A stretch of 64,000 bases of DNA, from NCBI RefSeq assembly GCF_001949145.1, contig NW_019091358.1, forward strand, positions 3,778,244 to 3,842,243, read 5' to 3'. The number at the start of each line of letters is the position of its first letter. Position 1 is the stretch's first letter. Under the pieces are notes generated by a model that saw nothing but the letters and a program-made list of their open reading frames with translations, was not told the origin of the DNA and searched no databases. This stretch comes from Acanthaster planci (taxonomy: Eukaryota; Echinodermata; Asteroidea; Valvatida; Acanthasteridae). The position numbers and the translations under genes were made by a program. This document shows, piece after piece, positions 20,858 through 33,900 of this stretch.

Positions 20858-23800
20858 TGAACAAAAAGAGAAAACTCATTGGCACCAGATATCTGATGTT
20901 GATCTGATAGAGATAAACTTCCTTCACTAAAAGAAAGCACCATTGTTGTGCCTTTTTGTAGGTTAACATTTGAGTTTGTACAGTTTGAGATGGTGTTTTA
21001 GCTGTACTTACTGGACATTTAAGTCCATTTTCTACATATTCAAGACCTTTATAACAATTTTCACCTCATTTCTAGATCATGTATTTTTGTACCTTGAAGC
21101 AAGGATGAATTGGACTTACTTAAGCTTGAATCTTTTATAAAAATGATGAAAGATTTTTTTAGTTTTATAGATATGTACTTAAAGTGGCAAAATTTGGCAC
21201 CGGCCACATTGTATACTCAATACAGAATTGCTTTTAATAATCTTCAGTTGAAAAGCAATGATTTTACCCACTTTGAGTTTTCCAGAAAAATGTCTTTATG
21301 TCAAGGTGTTTAGTGTTAATATTACCAGATGAATTTTTGCCACCTTTTTAGGTTCATTTACTGTAGTGTCTCTCTTGGTATCCTAACATATTATTTGCTG
21401 CACAAGATTTCATGCTCGAATGTTGTTGAGGTCAGATACAGAGGTGCCCTTTGTTATTCCTGACTGTAATCTGATTATTTGAAACCTAGAATTGATTGTT
21501 TAATGGTGCATGGAAAATATTTGTAACTTTTTTTTAAAGCTTTTGATCATTCACAAAGGAGCTAAATGCAACCTGTGTTTCTCTTTTTTTAATAAGTGAA
21601 CTGTTTTAGCCGTGACTGTTGAGTCGGTTGTTTGTGATTGAATGTAATTAAAAGAGCATCAAGCATTGTAAGTGAATTGTACCATTTCATTGTGATGAAG
21701 CAGTATGTTAGTTTTCTTCATAAACCTTGGCACCGAATCGTGCAGTATTTCCAACCGAAAACAAACGCTTTGAAGGACGTCGGGTCGGCCAAGACTAGCT
21801 TGTGGGGTTGACCCGTAGCACTCGTCTGACACTATAGTCTTAGTGGGAATTTCTTACAGTTTTGATATTTGTGTCCACTGCTGCGGTAGTGTCAGTGCTC
21901 CGAACTTGACCCCACACAAAATTCCTGTCACATGTCTTGCGTGTAACTTTCGATAGTGGTTGCCGACAGGGTTTGCTTAAATTGGCGCTTGTACGACTTT
22001 ATTCTCATTTAGCCTTTGATAGTGTGTTTCCTAATTCATTGTCCTACTTGGGGAAATGCTGAATTCAACTCAAAAACGGGCTTTTCTTGACTCAGTGGAT
22101 GTATTCAAGTCTGTTCGTTGCTCTATGGTTCAAGCAAGCTACTCGTGTTAACACGTGTATATACTCCAGGGCGCTCGAGCGGCTATAGTTCGACCTGCGG
22201 GTCATCGAGAGTATACCTCGCTAGAGGGGAGCATACTCTTGCACCCGAGTGTAATGCGCACACATCCTACTCGTGCTGAATCTGTTTCCAAATGTTTATA
22301 TGTGAGAGATATTTTCCTGCCATGTTTTCACCACTAAGTAAAATCGGCTTGTTTTTCGAAAACCAGTGTCAGTTTATTTAGAGCACCCGCCGGATGCAAC
22401 ACTACTCGACAAAAGAGTGAGCAACTGCTCGCCACTTATGCAAGCCCATTTTACTTAGTGGTGAAAACATGGCAGGAAACTCTCTCTCACATGTAAACAT
22501 TTGGAAACAGATTCAGAAACGAACACTAATTGGTTGGCATTGGATTAGTACGGACACGTTCTCTAAACCGACTTCTCAAGCTTTTGAAAGGAAAAGCAGA
22601 CTTTAAGCGAAAGATCATTGCATAACATCTTGGGAAGTCGTGTCAGTCTCCGGTGATGAGGAAGATATTATTACCGTCAGTCGCAACAGGTATCCACACA
22701 ATTTTCTTGCGAAGCCCGTTAACGATTTCTGTTGTGGTGGTCCTTAATGTTACCGTGGACGAAGGATAGTAAGTCAGTGATGATGTTCCCTCAACATGTA
22801 GCAATTAAATTTACCTCCCACGCAGTTATGGTTTGTCGTGAGTTTATTTGTCTCGGTACCGTACCAGTCTGTTCCTTCTCTAAACACCTGAGTCACATGT
22901 CAGTGTCGCCCACCACGGCTAGACCCAACTCCTTCCTCGTTTCCTGTTTAATGATTTGTAAAAAAACATTTCCAGTTAAATGTTCTGAATAAAAAATACA
23001 CGGACTGTTGGAAAAGAAAACAAGGGGCTGTAAGTTCGAAATTCATGAAGCCTTTATTATTTTTTTATATGTTCTGGTTTGGAGTGGGTGAACCCCTCCC
23101 CCCCCACACACGTTTTACAACTCACACCCATAGAGCTGGATTCAGCTCTATCCAACTTTGTGTTCACACCAACAGTTACTCATTTGTATAGAAATATACG
23201 ATTTTTTTTCGTACGAGGAATCTATTTATTTATTTTTATTTATTAACCGTTTCCAACAGCAAGAAAATTGTCACTTACAGTGGGCAGAAATTTAGTCGAC
23301 GGTTACCTTGACTATTCTGATTTTGCTACTAATGACCATAATCCCAAATTGCCTCCAGACCTGTTTTTAAAATGGGGAACCTTGTGTGGACGTGAATTAG
23401 TCCATACAACTTGGTGGACCTGTTTTCTTCTTCTCCACAAAAGGATGGCAAGTTTGTTAGATTTTTTTTACTACTTTCTGACCAAGCGCATATTCTGAAG
23501 AGCTCTCCAAGTACAGTTACGATATACATGTAGGCCAATATAAGAAAAAAGTTAACCAACAATTAGCGGATATACGTGTAGGCCATTAGAGACAGTGTCA
23601 CCAGCTGACTGGCACGAAGTAGTTTAGGTGACACCAGCTGAAGGCCTTTTTTGGGGGGGGGGAGCTAGGGCTTTTTTCATCATCTCTCCATAAAAAAGTG
23701 CCAGCAACCTCGCTTAACAGACCCCGACCTTAAGCCGCTTGGCACTGACAGGTACTGGTGTACAGTAATAAAAAAAAAAGAAAAAAGAAAAAAAGAGCAT

Positions 23801-24845
23801 CTGTATTAATGCGAGGTTTTCTCATTTATTATGAGCAAAGATCGGATGTATTTGATAATTCCAATGGAAAACATTGCCGCCTTTTCCCAACCATTCAAAC
23901 TGAACTCCATTTATTACGCGTGCTGCATATTCACCATTGATGCTCCCAGCAGTTCAAACTGATCGTTTGGAAATTTATTTGTTTTGAAAATATTGCTTTG
24001 TTTGGTTTTGTTGTTGTTTTGAATGTTGTACACGGAATCATGGAGATAACTGAATTGTAAATCTGATGTGTACATAACATATTGATACATCACAGGGTTG
24101 GATATAATAATATACAACCGTATCATTGTAAGAAAGGTCCTTATGGTACTAGCGCACAAATTCTGCATAGATCTGTAAACTTTTTCGACCGCTCCACCAT
24201 CAAGGACATCTAAATATTAATACATTTCCCTAAAATGGCTATAGTATAGTTCTGTCGTTCAAATGACAGTGAAGAAATCTAGAAAACATTGGCCATCAAA
24301 AACATAAAAGAAATAGCTCTTCAGTTACTGAATAATTGCTCATATTGTGAGAAGAACTTCAATGAAAAATGATAGATAAGTGGATATACATCTTTTGGCG
24401 GAGTGTTACACAAGCAATACGAAGGAAATCGTCCAATCTGCAGATTCATAAAGCCTAGCGCGCGAAGGACGTACATGTACATGTACATCACGAGCAGTTG
24501 GCACTGGCCCGCTGACGCACAAGTTACCGGGCACACTTGTACTACACGTGCATGCTCGAGTGCACAAACGCATCCACTGATCGAGCACGTGTCAGGCTTT
24601 TCCAGGTCCACCCACCGTGCAGCAATCCAGGTGTCTGGATTTGGGCACAGAATATCATCTTATCTCGGAAGTTTTTCGCACACCATTGCTCATATCCTCA
24701 TTGTAACAGACTTGCAGTTTAGATTCTGGAATCCATTCAGGTGGAGAACAAGGCGGTGAGTTTTTCGACGATCCAATCTTGAAGCCGTGATTTCCAGGCG
24801 GTACGGTGGTCTGTGAGTGGTTCTTGTGCCACTGCTCGAGAAAGG
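20858..24845. other. intergenic region, with gene 2 promoter somewhere at its 3' end
   Basis: No convincing gene is seen on either strand. It contains a fold-back element (22275-22523), a poly-A/G purine run near 23766-23795 and an ACATGT alternation near 24470-24487. The 5' UTR and promoter of gene 2 must lie close to 24846, but I see no clear TATA box. Confidence 0.5.
22275..22523. mobile_element. fold-back (inverted-repeat) element
   Basis: Arms of about 77 bp (22275-22351 and 22438-22523) are reverse complements with few mismatches, sharing CTGAATCTGTTTCCAAATG and CATGTTTTCACCACTAAG. They flank a loop of about 86 nt. It has no coding capacity. It is probably a MITE of the fold-back type, although a structured regulatory element cannot be excluded. 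Confidence 0.7.
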
Positions 24846-24937
24846 ATGAAGCTGATCATTTTCGTCGCGGCTTCTCTTGCTCTTCACGGACTTGTTCAGT
24901 GCTTACCCCAGTTTAATGCAGAGGATTCTGAGGATGA
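24846..24937 (+). CDS. gene 2 exon 1: signal peptide
   Basis: ATG in the context AAAGGATGA, then a Lys and a hydrophobic core ending VQC, followed by acidic EDSEDE. The exon ends in phase 2 at GTAAGT. The alternative GT four bases later would read a stop, which fixes the donor. The next exon is 6.3 kb away. Confidence 0.85.
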
Positions 24938-27900
24938 GTAAGTAAACGACCTATTTCCAGTTGTTTTTACTAAAATTGTATTATATTATCTGTAATCATG
25001 ATAATGATATAAAGATGAACAGAGAAATTGACTGGAGCGGGATTTGACGAACATGCGACCTTGTCAATTTCTTTGTTCGTCTTTATAACCATTTGTGGGC
25101 ACTTGTAGTCAGTTTCCCTATGCAGTATAGTTTGCTTCATGATTTGTGTTAAAAAAGCTGCATTCTCCCCGAGTGATCCCTGTTCACCACTTCCTGTGTT
25201 ATAACATAAAGATAATCGTGTACTTTAGGCATAGGCCTAATGACTGGTTATAGCAGTAGCCTACATGGTGTTTCAGGTTACTTGGCTTCTGACTGGTGCA
25301 GTGGCGTAGCTGCGGGCGGCCTGGAGGGGAACATGCCCTCCCATTCAGGGTGCCCCCCTGCAAAAACGGATGAATGGATATTGAACAAGGCTAACAAAAC
25401 TTTCCCCAAAACTACACACCATTGAAAGCTGGTGTCCCCCATAAGATGCTGGTGATCCCCTTGTTACCCCCACTGCTAATAAAATCCTAGTTATGCCACT
25501 GGACTAGTGCCCCCAAACAAAGGGGGATTGTAAAATTGGGGACCTTGTTCTTAGAATGGAAGAGAACTTTTGAATTCACCTTAGTAGATTACTGTGACAT
25601 CATGCTCAATAACTGTTGGGTTGAGGTTGTCAAAAAAAGGGCAGGGTTTTGAGTTTTGAAGGAATTACGAGGGGAACTGTGACTTAACACGTGACACATG
25701 GTGTATTCAAATTTGCATGGCTAGTTAATCAGTAAGAAAGTCACATTTTCTCACAATTTACAATTTAAAATTTCAAAAAATAGGGTCAGTGCAATAAAGA
25801 GTGTTGCCTTTGTTCTGTGGGGGACTTACTCATTTTTCAAGATTAAAATGAGAAAAAACTGGGGGGTCCCAAAGTACACAATCCCCAAACAAAGATATTG
25901 ACAAATATGGGAAAGCTGCACCAACGTAGAGCTGGATAGCTCACTTGGTAAGCAACAGCAGCGGAAAAGTTTTAAAAGTAAGTGGGGGGGAGGAGGGAAG
26001 CCCCAACCATGAGACTAAAAAGATTACAATTCTGAAGTTGCAATGTACCTCATCTGGTAGGCCTGTAAATTGGGGGGGAAGGCAAAATAATAACATTTTC
26101 ATAGGTGGCGGGGGGCAATGCCCCTCCCTGGTCCCCCCGCCAGTGTCACAGGTTCAAATCCCACTCTAGTCAATTTCTTTGTTTATCTTTACAATCAACT
26201 AGAGGTCATTAACATTAATCATACAATTCTGCCCTATTTATTTCAGCATAGAGCTGGGACCCCAGGCATGTTTGAGCTATCAAGCTATATCCATGTAGCA
26301 AGTGTTGGCATAGTTGTGGAAACTTATGTCAGTTGTGTAGAAACAGTCGCAACAATTTTGAGATGGGGTTGGATATGTTGGAAAATATAATGAGGTGTAA
26401 CATTATGAGATTAATTAACCACGGTAAACGCTCTAGGCTTTGTCTGAGGAGTTAGTGGAAAGAATTTGTGGAGGCTATATTTAATCAATCATAGTTTTAT
26501 TTTATATGAGGTGAAGTAGCACGATATTGATTATTTTGGCAAGGGGAATCTCTTAATATAATATGTGTTATGTGTGACCATTCCTACCTCCAATGGTCTG
26601 ACTAGGTTCTGTTTGACCATGGTGGTGGTCCCCGTCCAGGGAGGAAGGGAAGCATTGGCATGCTTGGAATGCTGCTTTTGATTATGATTGTTTGGTAGTC
26701 CCAATAAAGACCTTGCAATTTTAGGTTGTATAACCACCATGATGGAGGTTGGATGATGGAACTGAGTAATATAGTAATAATAGACACTTGCATGGTGGAC
26801 ATGCATGGTGAACCAAGTATGGACGGTTTGCAGTACACCATGGAAGTTAACCTGCTCTTGTTTGTGTGGGGTTATGAGAAGAACCAGTTACTTCAATTAG
26901 GTGAAGATCTTTAAATTTTTTTAAATGGTTAGATTACAAGTTCATCGTTAAAAGAGGATAAAATTGTTGGCTTATCCCATCTTGACCTGTTACGAGGTTG
27001 AATACAGACATGACAGAAGTTAAGATTGTGAAATACATACTGTTCATTCCATGCTGGTCAAAACTTGGTTCGGCTCAAAATCAGTAAGATCTTATGACAG
27101 GGGCAATTCCCCACACCTGTAGTGGTTGTTTGTTTATCCTGCCCCTACTTCAGTCATTAATCTTTATAAAAAGGGACTCCAGGGCAGGGCAAGGTAGATA
27201 AACAGTTTCATGAGTTTACGTGTATGCAGCATTAGGTGATGTAACTTTGCATTTTCTATTTTTTGTTGACACTCGACCGATTCAGCTGATCCAAGAGAAC
27301 TTGGTAATTTCAGAAGGAATTGTTTATTGGACATGATCCGACCATCACTGCCATAAACACAATCAACTTCACCCTACTAAAGCGCACTTGCCCCTTTCTT
27401 GCTGAAATCTCCTGAAATTAGTAGGTGCTCTTTTTAAAGCCCTAAATGCTGATAGTCTGATACAAAATTCTTTCTGTGTAATTCGTCCTCTTACATACAG
27501 GGATGACTCAGATATATGCTGCCCAGGATTCTGTCAGGGCCCCTTGATCCCACGTTTTCGCTTTCTTGAGTTTTGAGTCCTGTGTTCCCCCGTGGGGAGG
27601 AGGAGGACATAATTCTTAATTATACATTCAGACCATAACATGCTCACCCAAGGTGTTGTTTAGTGACAGCCTAGGTTAACTCTGCCTATGAGCAGAATGG
27701 TCAATTCAGGCGATAAAGAGGGCAATCAAGAGGTAGCTCAGGAGCTAGCAAGTTCTGCCTACAATGGTCATTTGAACGCAACTTACCTCCACCTTTGAAA
27801 TTAGCTCCAGAGCTAACCAGCCCCAATTCAAGTTGTGGGGCAAGCTCCACTGCTTCTTCACTTGAGCTCCACTATTTTTGGGTCATTTGACTCAGTGCAG

Positions 27901-30900
27901 CTGCTCTTACCAACCTTGACACAACCGGCCAGGTTAACCTTAATTTGGAGATGGTTCATGTAGTCTGTTAGCTTCACAGTACTCTAGCTTCAGAGTTACC
28001 GTTGCTGTATGAATTAGAGCATTTTTCGGACTACAACCATGTAACCTTACAGAATTCATCAACCTGACTCTACAAGGGCATTTAGTAGTAGGAGTCTTCC
28101 TCATCCTTCCAAATTTATCCAAACACCGTTAAGTAAACATCGTAAACTGTGCACATAAACAGTCCGACTCTGTTTATTTGTGGCATGCCTCATCCCACAT
28201 AAAACCAATGGTTTTACTGGTGCAGAACATGTTCCAACAGATTCCAACAAACCCTGGTGGAGTTTGGCTGGTTGAAGATCGTTTGGGTTTATGGAGTGGA
28301 GCTAGCTGAAAACTCCGCCCCTCCAACATAACCAGAGGATCCCAAGTATGGTTGAACAAAATAAAAAAGTATGTGCATATTTATGGGAAAGTCGAAGTCC
28401 TCACAGATGTGTGTAAAGATATACAGTGTTAGTCTGTCACATAATGTAAAATACTTCATATTAAACATATGGTAGACTGCAACATTTTGCCGTTGACCTT
28501 GTACGTATTACAAGATGCCTAGTTTTGAGGAAGTAGGCATACCTTTCCGACATGTATACATGCATATGGTGGCCTGAAAATGAAACTCATAATCCATCAC
28601 TTTTTCCCATTTTCTGCAGTCCACCACGCTGAAAATTAAATTAAAGTGTAACTTCTAAAAAAGTTTTCTTAGTTTTCCAAAATAGAATTTCAAGTTTACA
28701 CAAGGCTTCTGGGTAAAAACTCAAAAGTATGTGTACACATTTGGTAGGTCCACCATCGGGAGTGGGGGATGGTTACACAAAAGTGTGTAAGGTCCACAAA
28801 ACAATTGAGTTGCTTAATGTACCTGGGTAGTTCCAAGCATACCTTTTCCCTCCCCAAGAAATTCTGCATACACTGCCTGTCTGTGAATACAGTGTTCATT
28901 CTACATTCTGAATCAAGAGCAAATCGTTACTCCTTCATCAGAATATGCTGCTCATTGGATAGAATTTCCTGCTGTCCCCAGGGAGGTTATAAACATACTG
29001 CTCTTGCATAACCATTAACCTACAAGTACTTTCTGGCAATGCTGGTAAAGACAACCTTCACTGTGCTGCAACATACAACCATGGAGGTAGAAATTCCTGC
29101 TGTGTTTAGTCTAGGCTCAGTGGTCTTGGGTTTCATCAAAATCTTCCCTTTATGTAACTCTCTTCAGACACAGGTTCTGTCCCGTCTCAAATTTCGCACT
29201 TCTTGGATAGGCACATTTTCATACTTGAAATCAGACAGGGTGGCCCTGGAAAGTGAAAAAAAAATGCAAGTGGGCTTTGTAAAATTATCACTTCCCCAGT
29301 CTCCACAGGATTTTGTCTCCTTGCTCTGTGGATAGATGATGGTTACCAGTCAAACTGCAAGTGATAGGAGGGAAGGGAAAATTGTGTAGGTACGTTTGTA
29401 GTTAACACACCTAGAAGAGGACACTCGACAGCTATAAACATGGAGTTGCTATGGAGTGGAAAATGAAAAAAGTATTTTCAGAGTATACAGTTATTGACAG
29501 TTAGGCCTATGTTGGAATTGAAGTGGGAAATTGAATAGGTTGTCCGTCATTCTACCGGCCACAGCATGACACACTACATGAAAAGCTTACTGACTAAAAC
29601 TGATGTGTATCATCATGAAGTTTTTAAGCCTTATGCAACAGATGTGACCTTCTGACCACCACACACTTGCATTCTAAGGATGTGGGAGTGGCTTTCATTG
29701 TTCATGAAGAAGTTGTGCTGCTATGGGGAGCTTTGAAGATAAGGAAAAAATTATTTTTACTTACACAAATTGGCTTTACAGAAAAGTGACCTTGTACATG
29801 TATTTGAGTGGGGATTACAACAGGAAATGGTTTGTTGTGGTTGCCAATTATGGAACTTGCCGAGAATCATGCAGCTGGGGTGGAATTGTAGGTAGCCGCA
29901 AGGTTTTTTACACGTTTTTACCTGTAGGTAGGCCTCATTCAATCCTGCCTAAACATATAACTGATATCTGAGATTCTGTGCAGGGCAATTGAAAGGAGTT
30001 CAGTTTGCCTGACTGTGGGTTGGTTAATTGCCACGCCCAAAGTGACTTTGCCTCCCCAAGGCATTTCAGTTGCCCTTTGGAGTTGTCCTTGTGACAGCCT
30101 AGCAGAAACCAATTTCACGGGCTGTTGACCTCTGGGCTCCTTGTTTGGAGTATAGGCTCATGCAGTTCCTGAAATGTCCAAAACAGGAAGGCCTCACACT
30201 GCACTGCTACCTGGTACCACACTCCCAGGAGAAACAGCTTCTTGCATCATCATGCATTAGTCCAGGCAGGAATACTCTCTGCAATTCAAATTAGCTACAT
30301 GTAGCAAACTGATCTACCTTTAACTTCACGTTGCATTGGCCAGAGGAAAAAAGGCCAAAAAGGGTTGGCTCTCAACTCTCAAAGAGTATTTGCCTGCCCC
30401 CACATTGTAAAGGTTGGACAGGGTGCATGCTTGTAAGTTGCCTTTCTGTGAAGTTTCAAAAAATTAACTGGGCCCCTCAGAATTGCTCCTTGTTGCAGTA
30501 GAATAGGCATTCACTTCTCAGAACTGTGTTTGGGAGTCATCATCTTTGGACACTCCTCCCCAAATATTCACCCATTAAAAATTGAACAGAAAATGACAGG
30601 TAAGAAAACGTGCTATAGATTTAGTTGGGAGGGCTTTATTTTCCCCAGTTTATCATCATGAAAGTACAGGTAAAGTTGTTCTGAGAAAATATTGACATTT
30701 GCAACCTGTACCCTCAGCATGGGTCAAAAATCCTTCTGTTATCAGGCAGTTTATCATAGTTGCATTTACTATAATTCCAATAAGAAAGTGTAGCCTTCCA
30801 CAGTCGATAAATAATGGTTATAAAATGGGTTTATGTGCACTGGTACTTTGAAAACAATACTGGTACATGTGCATGTATACTGAAGCAGGTCACTTTATTG

Positions 30901-33900
30901 TGCCGTTTTGAGAATGAAGAATGGTGCGAGCCTTGTGAGATCAGGCTCTAAATTGAGTCTTTCATTCAAGAGATCTCTGAAATGTAATGAAAAGGACAAC
31001 AGGGAATATTATAAATTATACATTCATATATGGTAATCCAGAGAAAAAACTCGCATTAAGTCTCATCAGTAGGATAAATGATGGATGGTGCCTATTTTCT
31101 GAGTCTGCATGCTTGTGCAGTTTTAAAGACGGGTTGGTTGGTTCAAAGAAGACACAAAGAAGGAAAAGGTGGGCAGATGTTTATGGGAAAGGAAGATTCA
31201 GTAAGATAAAACAGAAAATTTCACTGAAGTTGGATCACAGCCATAAAACAGGCAATCCCACTCTCATGTCTTCGCTGTCCAGGCTCACACCATACCCCTT
31301 TGGCTACTTGGTGATCTCACCCAAGGTTCTCTTCGCGGGCCAGGAAGAGTCCATTTGTATCACCATCCAGGATGCTGAGGAACCGGTCGAGGTCATGCTG
31401 AGTTTCATGGAGAACAACGTCACTGAGATTTCCAGGGCCCCGCCATTTAACGTCGAGTTTGAGACCACCTGTTCCAGAGTAGAGGTGAGTGACTTTTAAG
31501 TTGAGGCCCCGGGTCCTGTCATTTTTTTAGTTTGGTCGATCAGAAATTGAATGGGTGAGAGTGAACTTAGAATGAGCAGTAACTGCATGTCTGACTGCAT
31601 TTCAGTGCATTGCAAAATATTCAAACTGGTACTCTGATTTCCCAAACTATCCCAACTTGTTTTGAACAAGAGAAACTAATTCAAGAACTGTCTTCTGTGC
31701 AGAATCAGAAAACATGGAAGCCTGTTTTTTAAGATGATAAAATTCTATTCAGGCAACTGTCTTTCCACTGCCTTTACTTCTAGAACAATTTGTACAGGAT
31801 TCTGTCCCAATTTTTTTTGTAACCGGCATACCGTGTTGCCAATTGACGTAGTTCTTTAAATTTGAAGCTTTTACGTTGTGAATAAAGTACACGCATGCCT
31901 TGAAGGGAAAATGTGGCCTTGTGGTTCCGGTTTGTTGATTCAGATCATATTGTCAAGGTTTGAATTCTAGTAGGTGGTTACGTGCTGTCATCTTGAGCAT
32001 GTCATTTTACCACAGTGTGCCATTTACCATCCAGGGGTAATCAGGTTCCTGTGAGGGCAGATTGTGTTTAGCCCTTAGTACCTGAAATGGCAGCATTGGG
32101 CTTGTGTACTTCTCAGGGAGCTAATGTGACCAATTGAGTGGGAGAATGGACAAAAACTCATTTGGACTGTTTTTGCCGATTGCTCTCAAGATTTTTTTTT
32201 AACTGGGGCTCAGAACAGAAAATATCAAAAATTTTCTCACCAGAATCTAGTCCTGCATGACGTAATTGCCGTCTGCCACAGCCACATGAGGACTAAAATG
32301 ATGCAGCAATAGCTTTTCCATTCAGAAATACAACCAAGGAGGAAAGCAGTGTGGCTATAAACTAAGGGAACACAAAAAAAGAAGAGAGAACAGCACTCTA
32401 TGTGACTCCTGTCACAACGCCATGTGCAGGAATGGCCATCATGAATTTGGCGCTGCACCACGCCCTGACCTGTGCATGCTTGGCTAGGCACCGACATTAC
32501 AGGCTGTGTAAGGAAGAAATTCCTATTATACGTGAGGAAGTACGTAATCAAATGAATTCGCAGTGCACAGAATTTGGTTGGTTACACTGAGATGGTCTTG
32601 AGAATGTTCAGAAGTTGTGAACCAGTGAACAGTATCAGTGCCTTTGAATGACAGATACTGTTAAGTGCTGTGTGCCTCAAAAGAGCTGTGCAGAGGCAGA
32701 TCGTCCCCCCCCGTTCAGCCGCGGACTAAATGGAACTACCACTGAAATGATGCAGAATGAGTAGGCTTACCCAAAAAAACAACACCTGGACGAGGATTGG
32801 GCTGTCCATCTATCCATCTATAGTTAAACAATTACATCGATTTCCAGTGGTTCCCCTTAGCAAGGCATCCCTTTAGTATGCCCATCAATCCTTCCCCCCC
32901 CTTCTTGAAAGCTAGATCCGTCCCTGCTGTGATATTAAATGATGTGATATTGTCAGTGATTTGATTAACTAGAAGAAGAGTTCACTTTCGAGAAACGACC
33001 AGAAATATGCATTCTTCTGACAGGTGTCAGAGCACACTGACCAAGAGGTTGAAATGACACTTTCCTAGCAGTACCACTTTGTATCACGTATGTCCACAAG
33101 CATTTCTTACCTTGGCACACTTCTCCTGCCGTCCAGAACCCTACAGAAAATGTGCACTCTGTGCTCGCCTAAACCTTGCTGATATACTTGTGTTCAGGTT
33201 CCAACCCTGGATGAGTCCCCCAAGAGGGTCACCTTGAAGGTTCAGATGAAGAGGCTCTCTGCTTCTGAAGCAGAACTCGCTGCAGAGAAGAAGGTGGCCA
33301 TTGTCAAGAAGGAGTCGGAGACCTATGTGCAGACAGATAAGCCAATCTATAAGCCGGGGCAACCTGGTATGGAACTGTCTAATTTGATTTTATCTTGTGA
33401 CACTTTGGATATTCAATTAAGATGGGTCAAATGAGCTTCGTGGCAATAGTGGTTTGTCTGTGCAATCTTTCATTCATCCTAACATTGCTAAAATAAGTTG
33501 TTGTTTTCTTGGTTGCCTATAGCGACCAATTAAAATCTGGTATTTGTGACCCACCATTCCAAATCTAGGCTGAAGTAGGTAACTATGATTGGCAATTTCT
33601 CTCCCCATTTGTAGTGAACCTTCGTCGGAATTCTGTCTGCAGATAGCTTTCATTACGGGCCATGACGTTCATGAACTATCCTTAATATGAGTAGTGGATG
33701 TTCCACCACTTCATATAAAGTTACCTACTTAAGTCTGGTTTTGAAATGTGGGGTCACCTTGAATTTAATGTAAACAAGTGGTGTCTAATTCTTGGCAAGC
33801 AATTGCAGAGTGACTAATTTATAGTTGGAATTAAGGTTTCTTTAGAATACTCATGAATACTCTGTTAAGAACTTCAAGCACCCCTGCATAAATATTTATG

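Larger units (their letters stand above)
24938..31282. other. 6.3-kb first intron of gene 2
   Basis: No exon was recognised here. It holds an inverted SINE piece (25008-25087), a hAT-like MITE (25299-25501) and a split tRNA-derived SINE (25928-26196). The rest shows nothing I can name. A long first intron is a usual place for regulatory elements, but none is demonstrable from sequence. Confidence 0.6.

Noticed and set aside
24467-24490. ACATGT alternation upstream of gene 2 as a promoter element
   Set aside because: Such self-complementary words are common across the window; nothing ties it to transcription start.
31500-33190. A DNA transposon ending TAGATCCGTCCCTGCTG near 32930
   Set aside because: I could not find a matching left terminus or a target duplication, so it is mentioned only as possible debris.
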